From: Acanthochlamys bracteata
Taxonomy: Eukaryota; Streptophyta; Magnoliopsida; Pandanales; Velloziaceae
Direction: 5' to 3'
DNA: 64,000 nt
Assembly (NCBI GenBank): GCA_019914995.1
Contig: CM034130.1
Span: 7,254,001-7,318,000 of the forward strand
Below, piece by piece: positions 35,950 through 48,779 of this stretch. A program made the position numbers and the translations under genes. The first letter of the stretch is position 1, and each line of letters opens with the position of its first letter. Under the pieces are notes generated by a model. The model saw only the letters and a list, made by a program, of their open reading frames with translations. It made no database searches and was not told the DNA's origin.

Positions 35950-38258
35950 AAAACCCCTGCCCTGTTACCTTCGGGTTATATTCCTGTTTTATGTGTGAAA
36001 GTTGGTTGGAGTAGCTTTCATTACACATGATTGTGGAACTCATGCTTACTCTATGCTTCTGAAATGTTAAAAAGATTATTTGGTCAAATGTCAGCAGCAA
36101 TAGTATGTGGCTGCTAGAAATTAGATAGATGTAAAAGATGCATACTAATTCATTAATATGTTACTCGTCCTTTAAATAATATTTACTGAAGGCTTGATCA
36201 ATAGTTTTCTTCTTAGAACTCTTTTGAATGCTTCATGGAATTATGGCTATAGTGTTGCTACCAATGTATGAAAGTATTTACTTTTTGGGTCCGAAAGAGT
36301 GGATAGCTTTGTCATCACAAACAAATGTATGTAGAACGGAGTTAAGATGTGGAACTTTCTGAAGCCTAGGTGGTAGCACCTTTCTCGTTTGTTAGCTTTA
36401 ACTTTTGGACATATGCGAGCACACTTATCGTCTAGAACCAACAATTTTCTTTTAATCTGTCATTTTTCTTAGTCTAGTGTTGCCATGTCGTAATCAGTTC
36501 CATAAAAATTTGGAAAGAACTTGAATGTTTTAGTTCTACCTTCTATTGCCACTAAAGAGGAAACTTTATGAAGGATGCGAAATGCTTCTCTTTAACAGTG
36601 AAAGTGAAACAAGGCAAGAAGTTGAAAATTAGAAAAGCATGCTAAGCAGCTAGGATCAAATTCTGGCCAATGTCCTGAATTAGTAAACAAAAACATGAAA
36701 AACTTACTGAAAATCATTTGAACAAAATATTACATCCTTGTACGTACTATGATATAATATCCCTTTTGTGCACATTGTTGTTCAATGTCAAAGGCACGCT
36801 GCAGCTCACAGTTGACTTTTTTGTAAAGCAGCCGCTCACATTCGATGGTCTATTGCATGGAAGGGACTGGCACGAGATTTGGTATAGTAATTATCCCTGT
36901 AAGTCTCCAGTGGATGTCATCAAAAGTGTGCACAGTGGGATCTTCTTCTAGGTGCCTTGCAACTTTTTATTTTTCTCCTTTTTTCTTCCTCCATTATTTT
37001 TTAATACTTCATTTTCATAAGAAGATACCATATCACATTTTGGCCAGTGATGGTTCACCTGTTCATGAGCCTTCCTACAATATTCCATCTGACTTCAAAT
37101 GTTGAATAATATCAAGTAGCTGAGCTTCTTGTTAACGACGTTTGCAGCTTTTGCATTTTCAGTCTTTTGAAAACATCTCAGTGATGATTCGGTTTACTGT
37201 TGAAACTGTTGAGATCTTAAAATATCTGAATAATTTTTAGAAAAGTTGTTTGATTGCATATCATGAGACTGGTTCTCATAATACTACATTAGTGTCAATG
37301 CTGCTTATCATCATTCTTCCCATTAGGTTTTCTTCAGAATCTGAAGTAACGTACAAGATCTTATCTTGCAGCTTTTAATCAATATTCATGCTGTTCAATG
37401 TTGCTACAATCCTTTTTTTAATTTCATGGTATATTTTGATGATTAACTTCGACTTTTTCATCTTTGATCTAGAATAAACAGCTCACGAGCCACTTATAAT
37501 GGTGCAGATTAAATTCACATGGAAGTTTCAATAAAGTTTTAATGAGAGAGTTCAGTGGCAATCATGTTCGCCTTTTTTTCTCTTCTGCATAATTTTGTCA
37601 ATTGATTGGTGAGTTTTGAGATTAAAATAGGAATGAATGAGAAGACTAAGTGTTAGATCGATAGACTTTGTTTACTCCTATATTGTTGGAAAGAATGAAC
37701 AACCTTGGAAGCTTAGTTATTGCTTGACATGTTAGATTAGCAAAATGAACAAATGAAAAGCTTGAAAGTAACAGAAGTGCATGAAATAGGTAAAATGGTT
37801 TTATATTTTCTGCAAATTCTTCTTACAGTAAAATTTTAGAAGGCCATAATATACATTACAGAACATTAGACATGATTAGTTAGCTTGTTACATATAATTT
37901 TCTTCACTCACATTGAGAGACACTAAACATGCTCCTTATTCTAGAAGAAGAACAAGTTCTAATTAGTGACGTTGATTATCTCCTTATTTTCTAGGATGAG
38001 AAGTGCATATCTTGACTTGTGAATGTTTATTTTTATTTCCTGTAATGTTTCTAGGGTGCCTAGCTAGCTATCTTTGTGTTATTTGAAGTAGTTCTTTGAG
38101 CTATGTCATTGACTGCATTATTGTTCACATACTCTACTACATACTTTTTTTCTGCAAAATTATTTAAGTACCTTATATCTAATATATTCTTCTCTATTCA
38201 AATCAGTTGAATCATGAAAAGTAACTTGTAATCTATGTGATGCAAGCATACATATGGA
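35950..38258. other. Gene-poor interval after the UVR8 remnant
   Basis: No supported gene. A stretch at about 36790-36900 on the plus strand reads like protein (KGTLQLTVDFFVKQPLTFDG, HEIWYSNYP), and another at 37020-37100 (YHILASDGSPVHEPSYNIPS); both are followed by plausible donor or stop sites and could be worn exons of a lost gene. I do not recognise them. Confidence 0.4.
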
Positions 38259-39115
38259 TAGGGATGGCAATATAGATTGGTGGATCAGTTTTAGGTCGAC
38301 CTATTTAATAATCGGATCAAATTTGTTCAACTCTAATTCAACCCATGAATTTATACGGGTCAAAATTGTCGACCCTAACCCAACCTACTAATAATCGGGT
38401 CAAATTCAGATCGACCCATTTAATAATTAAAATTATTAATTATTAATTATATATTTTTAAGCTTCAACGAAATTATAAAATCAGTTCGAATGAAGGTGCA
38501 CAATATTTTTACTGACGAAATATAATTATGTCCGACAAAATATGCATTCCTTAATATCTTTATCGATCCTTAAAATATAAAAAAATTATTATTTTTATTT
38601 TCTAAAAATATATAATAACAGCTGAAATTTATAATTATAAATACATATTAATAATTTCGATAAAAATTTTGATAAACATATCTATCTAACAAAATTTTTA
38701 TAAAAATCTTTATACGAAATCTAAAATCGTCATTAAAAATACCTACAGAGTAATACTTTCGATAATATTATAATTTTCATCGTATACTATTTTACTAAAG
38801 TATAAAAATAATAAATTAATTATAAATACAATATAATTTAATAGTTTGTAAATAACTATTATCGATTATTTTTATTGTCAATATTTTATTATACGGTAAG
38901 AAAAAATTAAGAATTGTTCCTTCAAAAAGTGACATTTCGAATTAGTAGATCAATTTCGGATTAACTCGGGTCGACCCATTTAATAACTGGGTCAAATTCG
39001 TTCAACTCTAACCCAATCTATATATTTATACGGGTCAAATTTTTTAATTCTAACCCTAATTAAACAGGTCGATTTCGGATTGAATTTTCAGATCGGATCA
39101 TATATTGCCACCCCT
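38259..39115. mobile_element. Mutator-type non-autonomous element (857 bp)
   Basis: The inverted ends AGGGATGGCAATAT (left) and the complement of ATATTGCCACCCCT (right) match at 13 of 14 positions. The nine bases ACATATGGA stand on both sides (38250-38258 and 39116-39124) as a perfect target-site duplication, which fits a Mutator-like element. Near each end there is a block of about 120 bp (ATTTATACGGGTCAAA, CGACCCATTTAATAA, TTCAACTCTAA) repeated in direct, not inverted, orientation. The interior is AT-rich and non-coding. The perfect duplication suggests a relatively young insertion. Confidence 0.85.
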
Positions 39116-40029
39116 ACATATGGAGTCTTAAAGTAGTGATATCTACCAACAACTACTATTTTTTCTTGTGGACTTCACTTCACTAGTGTTGTTATTTGAA
39201 TGATCTTCTGCAATTATTTGAATGATCTTCTTCCTCTTTTCCTGCATTCAAACATTTCAACTATGATGATATCATAAGAGACAGAAAATCAAGTGTATTT
39301 TAGAGCCATGTTACTGATATAGCTCATCTGTATTTTATCAGAAGTTGCATACCAATTTTTTCTTTTCTGTTCTTTTTTTTTTGGCTAATGTATAGATATA
39401 TAACTATTTTTCAGCATGAATTCACGGGCATTTGGCAGCTATAGTAGACCTTATGTGACTCGATTATTTTTAAATAGTAGATTGAAGAAAATTTGTATTT
39501 AATATATATTAAAGAAGAATAAATTTTGTAGGTGGATTAAGTTTGGTTCATAGGAATCGAACTACTATAGAAAAAATGTTCAAACTTTTTTATTAAATTA
39601 AATATTTTATAAGAAGAACAAGATCATTTTTGCATCAATGTTATTTTTATTCTTGATACAAAACTCTTTGTCTTCATTATGTTAATTATTGCTAAAAGGT
39701 TATACGTATATTATTGTTCTTTAGGATGATATTATTACGATATTACGCTAGAATGTTATTTATTATTCGTTTTAATATAGATCAAAAAATTTTCAAAGAA
39801 GTTACTTGGAATTTTTTTGAAAACAGTAAGACTTCATTCACATAAGAAATTGATATAGAATTTTGTTACAAAAAATTCTCATGCATTTGAAATTGTGGCA
39901 CTTAAGCGATGTGTTGTTTCTTCATCTTCCCCGTCGCCGTGGCGCTTCGCCACATTTCTTCAAACTAATATGCGTTACGTTTTGGCTTTTTGTAATTTCA
40001 CTTGTCTGACGTTATGAATTTTGAAGATG

Positions 40030-40430
40030 TTCAGACACGTTTGGCTTAGGACTTGTATTTGAAACTCATTTTTTGCACATTTACTTTCAATTTTTAATTT
40101 AGTATTTAATTATATTAAACATAAAATTTAAATTTTTTAGCATAAAATTTATTTTTAAAATTCAAATTTTTTTAATACAAAATAAATACAAATTTTATTT
40201 TTTATCGAACTCATTTTCAATATATTATTTTTTACAAATACATTTAAAAAGGTGAGCTCGATTTCAAATGTAATAATTTTTCTAATATTTTAAAAGTTTT
40301 TAAAAACTTTAAAATATAAAAAATTATAATTCTTATTAGTTTTGAAATAAAAAAGCAAACTCATTTTCAAAAAATTACTAAAATATTTTTTTTTTAAAAA
40401 TCTACTTTATAAATAATCCTAAACGTTCCA
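40030..40430. repeat. AT-rich MITE-like element with GTTTGG/TAGGA edges
   Basis: The left edge CACGTTTGGCTTAGGA and the right edge TCCTAAACGTTCC are loosely inverted. The interior has the same A/T block pattern as the family at 10410 and is non-coding. Confidence 0.4.
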
Positions 40431-41039
40431 AAGAAAATCAAGTAAATAATGTGTGGAAGATGCTTGTCTTTATTTTGATACAAGTACCTTATTTTTCAAA
40501 CAAAAAAAAAACACACAATATTAAATTTTGGTGGTCCTTCCTTATCTGTTCATTGATTTTGTTTAGGAAAAAACTTGTTTCAAGCAACTCAATCTCAAAA
40601 CTTTTCTTTCCATTACGGGTTGTGAAATGTGAAGAAGACAATCCAATATGAAATTTGTGATTCATTTTCAAGAACATGGAACAGTTGGGAGAGTTGAATA
40701 ATTGCATGCATTAGGCAGCTTTCTTTCGTTACATAGCGGGCATATTTGCTTCAAACTAAAATTGATTGTTTCTCAAAAAAATTATTAATTTCTGACTTCA
40801 AATGTGGTAGAGTTTGTCGTTCCATTTCAAAAAAATAAATTTTTAATTCATATTTTTAATATATATTTTATAAATTTTTTAAAATATTTAAAATTTAAAA
40901 AATATTAAAAAATTCTACGTATTAAAATATTTGAATTAAAAATTATTTTTATAGAAGGCGTTGAAAAATAGTCGTTTAATCAAGATAGTGCAATTAAAGA
41001 ATTAGATGTTATTGATATGCATTTCAAATTTCTTTGAAG

Positions 41040-41300
41040 GATTTATTAGAACATATTTGGAAGCTTTTTTTTCTAATTTTTTATTTCATGTTTCTCAATA
41101 AAATTTTTATAATATTTTATAAAATTTATTAAAAATTTTAAAAATACAGAAAAATTTTATGTCATAAAATTTTTTTATTAGTTATTTTAATTATTTTTTT
41201 AAAATAAAAAAAAAATAAAATTTAATTTTAAAAAAATTTTTAAATACTTTTTTTTTCCAAAAAACTCCTTTTTAATAAATACTACCAAATATTTCCTTAC
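41040..41300. repeat. AT-rich MITE-like element
   Basis: The element starts near AACATATTTGGAAGC and ends near ACTACCAAATATTTCC, inverted over ATATTTGG / CCAAATAT. The interior has the AATTTTTATAATATTTTATAAAA blocks shared with the other copies and is non-coding. Confidence 0.45.
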
Positions 41301-41337
41301 TTTTGTTCCTTATAATTGCGTTTTGTCATCACCATTG

Positions 41338-41362
41338 TATTATTATTATTATTATTATTATT
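41338..41362. repeat. (TAT)n microsatellite
   Basis: An uninterrupted run of eight TAT trinucleotides. Confidence 0.9.
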
Positions 41363-44300
41363 TGGATGATATAGGATATGAAAATTTTAAAATAGCAATG
41401 AATGGTAGGAGCTAGATGCCAAGATAGAAAAAGAAGAGACCACCATAATACTACTACATAGTTAGCAAATGAGCTTTTTTTTTTTTTAAGATAAAATGTT
41501 TGTTGTGAACTAAAATAATTACATCATCGTTTGCAATTCACCATGCAAAGGGTGTGTTTTTCCACATGAAGTAATCTTTTTGAAAAAATAAAAATAAAAA
41601 TAAGTTTAAAGATCAACTATAACAAGATATGTATACAATAGAGTTTGAAAGTGCTTAAAAACTAAAAATAAATTTATACAATAGAGTTTATTTAAAAAAT
41701 TTAGAAAATAAATCTTATTCTTTTAATCTCATGCAAATAATAAAACTAGATGTATAAAGATTGTATGACATAAAATAAATTGTACTTTCAAAAATATGAA
41801 ATATTTTTAAAATAATGTAAATTTCTATTTAAAAATTAATAATTTAAAATAAAAATTCGTGTTATAAGCATAGTCAGACACCCTGTAGTTCTAAGGAATG
41901 CTTTGTCATTGCTTATAGAAAAGTGCTTTTCTAATTTTTTATTTACAATTTTTAATAAAATTTTTACAATTATTTATAAAACTTATTTTAAATTTTAAAA
42001 TATATAAATTTTCTATATAATAATATTTATTTTAAATTTTAAAATATTTTTTGTTTTAAAACAAATAGTTTCATAACTACTAGCAAATACAACTTAAAAA
42101 TCATGTCTACATCCTTAGGATCTGCTCACACTTTTTTAGTCATGTATCTGGAAACTATCAATTAGAACCCAAATTATGTGGCCAACATTTGTCAATCGAC
42201 AATTGATACACGTACATAATGTATACCCATAATTTCTGAAACCGACTTACGTAAAGAAAATTAAAACGAAAAGCCAAGAAATAATAACAACTTAAAGTTC
42301 ATTCCAAATTACAAAGTAGAAAATCTCCGAAGACGAAATCTTCCAAAAGAATGGAGAAGAAACAACATTCCCAATCATTCATTTCTAATTTCCAGCTTAT
42401 TCCAACCAATAGGGAAGGGAACAAAGATGTTTTAGCTATTATCAACTATCGATGGAGAAGAACAGACTTGAGATTGAACGTTGCAAGCTCTCCCACGTAT
42501 GAAACCTAATTAATAAAGAATAAACAAAGTTAGAGAATGTTCAAAATATTTATAAAATGATTTTTTTAAATAAAATATTTTATTATTTTAAATTTTTAGA
42601 AATGAATTTTATTTATTTACTAAACTAATAATAATATATTTTATGACGTAGGGTTTTTTATTTTTTTAAATTTTTAAATAATAAAAAAATATAGATAATT
42701 TATTAATATTAAATTGAAAGCGAAAACGCAGCCAATGGTGTCATAATATATTTAGAATGTGTTTTAATAAACAAAATATATGTTTAGTTTGAGTTCTCAT
42801 TTTTGTGTTTTAATTTATTCCAAATTTACTGAATTTAAACTCTGTTTTTATGTTGTACAAGCTCACTTTAACTAGTTAAAATGCATGCTTAGCTGACATG
42901 AACAATATGAGTTATTCATTCGAAGGAGGAAAAAAAAAACAAAGATTGATTCTATCAAACTTAGATTGTTTCTGGCTTTCCTAATTATTTGGGAAAAAAG
43001 TTAATATTCTTTATTTTACTTTTACTAAAACAAATTCATAAGTTTTATATTAAGATTATAATATCATGTAACATGTACATGTTTTCTAAGCTATTATGTT
43101 ATTATCAATTATTTTAACTTTTTTTTATTGTTCGTTGTGGTATATCAATTTTTTGAATTTGTCAAAACTTTTCCCCTTTTTATCTTAGAATCCAATTATA
43201 CGTGAATAAGACTTATCTTACCCATTGAGTCAAAGGTACGATTGAATTTGATTTGTTTTTTTTTAAAGGCCTAAATTAAAAGAACTCTTTGTAATGTCGA
43301 AAAATAAGTGAAAAATAGTTACTTATAAATATTCCTGCATACTCTTCTTTTAAAGTTGTATGAACAAATAATCGAACGACTGTGATTTTATTAAACGGTT
43401 GTGGTTAGAAAAATGAATATATTACTTTCTCTTTTAAAGATAGGGATAATAAGGAGAGGAGTATTTATATTTTCACCATTAAAGATAGGGACGATTAGTA
43501 GCAGGAGGACATCTAGTATTATTTTAAGTTTCATAATTTTACCAAAATTTGTGACGATATTTATTCAATACGAACGGTTTGGAAAAGAGATTCGGAGCTT
43601 TTAATTAGAAAGTATCAAGACAATGAAGTGCATGATTATGAACCCCTACTTAGGAAAGAATAATGCAAATTAAATCTTTCATAGAAACGATATTCAAAAA
43701 GAAAAAGAATATATAACAAAAACAATAGTAACTGAGAGAAGAAGAAACCTATACTAAAAAAACTAACTAATAAAATAATAATGCCTAATCTATATAACAC
43801 CTATCATATTAATCTAAAATTTTAATATAGGATTATTCTCACAATTGAAAACCCCCTGCTAGAGAGAAGAAGAACCCTATTCTTGTACACAACCAACAAT
43901 GGTCACAATCGATCCTTCGCACCTTAGCCATTTTTTTTCCTTTATTCACTTTATTATTGCTTGAAGAATCCATCCCTAACACTATAACAACATTTTATTA
44001 CATATATAATTTTCATTTTCTACTTCACATTCACTATATAAACCCTTGCCATTTCTTTCATTCAAACGTAAACTATCCTATACCTCTCATTTACTTAGTA
44101 GATATATTCGTTCTGCTTCACTTTTTTTAGTGATTTCCGAAGAAGCACATCTCAAGTGTTGTGTTTCAGTCTATACAGAAGGTAATTGATACAGCTCAAT
44201 TTTATCTAAGAGTGTGTTTATTTTATCTAAAAGAGTATTCCGATTATATTAAAATAAACTCTATAAAAATAAATTTAGTGAAAGTAAATTTAATTAAAAA

Positions 44301-44594
44301 TAAAATTCGTAAAAATAGACTTGAAAATAGTAAGTATAATATATGAAATAACAAATATAAAATTTGAAAAAAATTTAAAATTCGATGATAATCAAAATAT
44401 GCTATAAAAGTAATTCTTTCATTAAAATAATTACTTTAAAATAATTAAATAGATTTATAATTATAAATTTATTCTAAACAAATTTATTTTCTAATTCTAT
44501 TTTTTAGAAATTAATTTGTAATCACTTATAATTAAATTAAAAAAAAGAACGTTACGTTTTCATACGTACTGTAGTTTTCCTTTTGGGTAAAAGG

Positions 44595-44632
44595 ACCGCG
44601 GTCAGTGCCCGGGCCGGGCTCGGGCAATTTGC
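44595..44632. other. GC-rich palindromic island
   Basis: A short stretch with almost only G and C (CCGCGG, GCCCGGGCCGGGCTCGGGC) stands out in very AT-rich DNA about 400 bp upstream of the permease ATG. TGCCCG and CGGGCA can pair around an inner GGCCGGGCT. The function is unknown. Confidence 0.4.
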
Positions 44633-44704
44633 ACCAATCTGTCCTTATGAAATCTTAAAAAGTTATTATATTATTGCACTCTTTTTTTTCTTTACTTTTT
44701 TCTT

Positions 44705-44714
44705 CTATAAATTA
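44705..44714 (+). promoter_or_regulatory. Candidate TATA box of the amino acid permease gene
   Basis: CTATAAATTA is followed 30-40 bp later by a CA/CT-rich start-like region. This would give a leader of about 290 nt. An alternative TATA (CTATATAAAC, 44034-44043) lies further upstream. Confidence 0.45.
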
Positions 44715-44935
44715 GGAACTCTTCGCTCTTTTATTACCATTCATATTCATTCCCACTCCCTTCAGAGAAGAGACAGAAAGTTTACATAATTACCAGATTT
44801 TAATTTCCGTAAAACAGCTATTCCGGTCTTCGGAATAGTTATCAAGCTAGAATCTGAAGTTTTTCGGAATCTTTAACTCCAACATATATAGATAGAGGTG
44901 GTAGAGAGAGGAATCTAGCTAGTATCTGTAGCCTC

Positions 44936-44961
44936 TCTAGTGTTCTAACGAGAACACTAGA
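44936..44961 (+). promoter_or_regulatory. Perfect 11-bp hairpin in the permease leader
   Basis: TCTAGTGTTCT and AGAACACTAGA are exact complements around the loop AACG, 67 bases upstream of the permease start codon. If the leader begins at the TATA box at 44705, this stem-loop is in the mRNA. The stability of an 11-bp perfect stem with a 4-base loop could matter for ribosome scanning; the function is inferred. Confidence 0.6.
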
Positions 44962-45028
44962 ATTCGGAGACTGATTTTCTTGTTTCGCTATTGCTGGATT
45001 TTTAGTTTCTTTTGTCTTTCCTGGAAAG

Positions 45029-46996
45029 ATGGTCGGAGAAAACGGTAGCGCTGCCGGAACTAAGCAGTTTCACCATATGGAAGTTTCACTGGAGCTCGGC
45101 CAGCAACAACTTCAAGGCTCCAAGTGTTTCGACGACGATGGCCGTCCCAACCGTAGAGGTAAGTAAAGAGAGATTAAACTTGCTTTACGAACCTGATCTA
45201 ATCTCGTATAAGAGTAACTTCTAATAGCTGTGATTTTTTTTTTTTTTAATGTTATAGGCACTGTTTGGACGGCGAGCGCGCACATCATCACAGCGGTTAT
45301 AGGTTCCGGCGTGCTTTCGCTTGCCTGGGCTATCGCGCAACTCGGTTGGGTTGCCGGACCGATAGTCATGATGATGTTCTCCTTAGTCACATACTATACA
45401 TCTGCTCTGCTTTCTGATTGTTATCGTACCGGCGATTCGGTTACCGGAAAACGTAACTACAGTTATATGGATGCTGTCCATGCTTATCTTGGTTAGTTTC
45501 CTTGAAACATAAATCAACTTTTGCTCGTGAATATGAATTCTTATTGTAAGTTCTGTAAATTTTAACGAACTTTTTGGAAATTTCAGGTGGATTTAAGGTG
45601 AAAGTATGTGGATGGATTCAGTATCTCAACATTTTTGGAGTTGCAATTGGTTACACGATTGCTGCTTCTATTAGCATGATGTAAGAAATCTATCTCTCTG
45701 TTCTTTCTTTATACGAAAAATTGAATTTGTCTCTTTTTTTTTTCTTGAATTGAAGTGGTAATTTTTGTTTTTGGGTTGGGTTTGGTGGTATCAGGGCAAT
45801 TGAAAGATCGAACTGTTTTCACAAAAACGGCGACGACAGTCCATGTCACACATCAAGCAACGTTTACATGATCATCTTCGGAATTGCAGAGATAATCTTT
45901 TCACAGATTCCAGATTTCGATCAGATATGGTGGCTTTCAATCCTCGCCGCAGTTATGTCTTTCACTTACTCATCCATCGGTCTCGGCCTCGGCATCGCTG
46001 AAGTTATAAGTAAGTAGCCAGAATCTGTTGTTACTCCGTTTCGAATCAGAAAACAGAACACAAACGGAGCGTGCTGAATCTAAATAACGTTGTTTTGCTC
46101 ATAAAAAACAGAGCATAAAGCGATCAGGGGAAGCATGACCGGAATCAGCGTCGGCACAGTTTCTCCCATGCAGAAGGTCTGGAGAAGTCTTCAGGCTTTC
46201 GGCGATATAGCCTTCGCCTACTCTTACTCTATCATTCTCATCGAGATTCAGGTACGAATCCTTTAAAACAAATTCTTTGCTCTCGACAATAACGAAGAAA
46301 AGAGATCTATGCTGATTGCGATAAAATTTGCGTTCCAAGGACACGATCAAATCGCCGCCGCCTTCGGAATCAAAGGTGATGAAGAGAGCAACGCTGATAA
46401 GTGTTGCAGTGACAACAATCTTCTACATGCTCTGTGGATGCATGGGGTATGCTGCTTTTGGTGATTTAGCTCCCGGAAACTTACTCACCGGTTTCGGATT
46501 CTACAACCCTTACTGGCTCCTCGACATCGCCAACGCCGCCATTGTTATCCACCTCATCGGAGCTTACCAGGTCTACTGCCAGCCGCTCTTCGCGTTCCTC
46601 GAAAAATGGATACTTCAGAGATTCCCAAAAGCATCGTTCATGAGCAAAGAGATAACCATTCCGTTATCATCTACTAAATCGTTCAATCTCAATCTTTTCC
46701 GGCTCGTCTGGCGATCCGCGTTCGTCTGCTGCACTACATTGATCTCAATGCTGCTGCCGTTCTTCAACGACATCGTCGGGTTTCTTGGAGCACTTGGGTT
46801 CTGGCCACTGACCGTTTACTTCCCAGTGGAGATGTACATTGTTCAGAAAAGAATACCCAAGTGGAGCACCAGATGGGTTTGCTTACAACTGCTCAGTGTT
46901 GCTTGCCTCATCATAACCGTTGCTGCTGCTGCTGGATCGATTGCCGGAGTTGTTACCGATCTCAAAGTTTACCGGCCTTTCAAGGCAGATTACTAA
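45029..46996 (+). CDS. Amino acid permease of the AAP family (AAP2/3/4/5-like)
   Basis: Six exons: 45029-45158, 45258-45491, 45587-45680, 45795-46009, 46112-46251 and 46340-46996, all GT-AG and in phase; 1470 nt, 489 aa plus stop, normal for the family. A hydrophilic N terminus ending in DDDGRPNRRG leads into TVWTASAHIITAVIGSGVLSLAW (first helix, family signature). Then come NYSYMDAVHAYLG, YLNIFGVAIGYTIA, RSNCFHKNGDDSPCHTSS (external loop with paired cysteines), FSQIPDFDQIWWLSILAAVM, FAYSYSIILIEIQDTIKSPP, GCMGYAAFGDLAPGNLLTG and PVEMYIVQKRIPKWS, about eleven membrane segments in all. AAPs are proton-coupled plasma-membrane importers of neutral, acidic and, for AAP3/5, basic amino acids. By end sequences it is nearest the AAP2-AAP5 clade; which member cannot be decided here. 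No damage seen. Confidence 0.95.
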
Positions 46997-48779
46997 TACA
47001 TAAAACTACTAGCTTTTCAAGAGTGATATCATATGATACTACAGCGGAAACAGAGCCAGCAAAAAAGAAAGAAAGAGAATTAAATTAAGATGTTATTAAT
47101 TCTTACTGTTGCTTTCCATGCATAAAGATTCAAAAAGATAAAGGAATCAACGATCATTATTTTCCTGAAACCAGAAGAATTTACTTGCGTGATCAGATGA
47201 AAATGATAGATGGTTTAGTTTAACTTGTGAAGATTTCTTTTCTTAGTTTTCTGCTCTTTAAAAGTGTGACGCAATTGTGAAGAAAACGAGAGGGTTAGTT
47301 GTGAAGGTTTAACTCATTGACGACGCACAACGGTGTCCTGTGCTGAAAAATTAAATGAATTCTTAGAGAAGAGAAGAGAAACTTTATTGACTTGACTTGT
47401 TTATGATTGATGTGTGTTTTCAAGAACCAAGTTGAAAGACAGAACCAAAAAAAGAGGTCAACAATCAGTCTACTATTTGCTGCTCTTATCCTTCCTGAGC
47501 TCACGTCATTGTTCTTTGACATAAGAAATGAAATGAAAAAAATTTCTCGTGAACTCAAACTAAGGAAATAAAGTCCCACAGCATGATTTCATAATCTGAC
47601 ATTTTTCGATGGTGGGTTTCATGGAAGCGGATCAGAGGCTAATAATTGAGAAGAAGAAAAATCAAATCTTCGAGAGGGAAAGTGTTGATTGATTTGGACA
47701 TTGGTACTCTCTTCCATCTGTCTGACTGATATCTACCGCACCTGCAAAAAAACATCACAACCATTTTTTTTCTTTTGTTTGCTTATTTCTATGTAATAAT
47801 ATTAAACAAGTAGGCAATATATACTTCGATCAAAAAATCAAGCACAGCAAAACCAGAAGATAAAAGAAAACAAAAAAGCGGTATTTAATAAGATTGAATC
47901 AAAGCCATAACAAAATGCACAGTTGTCTAATCAAATGGTTGGGCGGTGCGCGCGTGGGACCAGTTTATGCCAATGACAGACCACCAATGCTCCTTCCTGA
48001 TTGATTCCTCCTAGAGCCGTTTAGTACCTGTTTTAAATTTGATTTTAAATTTTAATGTAATTATTATTGTAAATTTTAGTTATTAAATTATATTTTTATA
48101 AAATTTATTAATTAAAAGAAAGTCCTAAACTGAACTGTTTGATTGACATTAGTGTGACTTGTTTCTTCCAAGCAGCGGCGAGTGAAACAACAAAAAATAT
48201 ATTTTCAAAGAATATATTTACAGTGCCACATTTTAGGGTATTAAAAAAGTATAATTTTAAGGACAGTTTAGGAGAATATTTTATTTTATTTTAACAGTTT
48301 TATTTTGAAATGTATATAAAAAAGAATTTCTGAAGAGATTATTCTTCGAAAGAACAAGAATCTTAAAGAAATTTTGTTTGATAGAGATTGGCAAAACGCA
48401 AAATGTATTTAGCAATCTCGTAGCAAGAAAAAGTTATCCAACTTAAGAAGAGTATAATGAATAAATTCGTTCTTATCTCACCAATAATTTAAATTCCTCA
48501 TCTTATTAAACAGTAGAAATTCTTTAATTTAGTACGACAAATTTCAGATATTATTCTATTTGCAACTAACTTTATATACTCTGATATGAAAATATACAAT
48601 TTTCAAATCCAAAATAATATAATAATTAATTAAAAATTTTACGTATAATTTAATACAACAACATAATAGCAATTAAGTATCATGATGACAATATTCAGCT
48701 TTTGCAACAATTTCATTCAAACTATGTTTATTTATTTGTTTATTGCGCTAATTTTTCTATAAAAAGTGACTCCGTAAAA

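Larger units (their letters stand above)
39125..45028. other. AT-rich intergenic region upstream of the amino acid permease
   Basis: No supported gene; the open frames are A/T-biased chance frames. Contains AT-rich MITE-like elements (separate entries), a (TAT)n microsatellite at 41338-41362, and at its right end the permease promoter and leader. Confidence 0.55.

Noticed and set aside
41338-41362. Repeat run as a possible CRISPR or satellite array
   Set aside because: A simple (TAT)n microsatellite in a plant genome.
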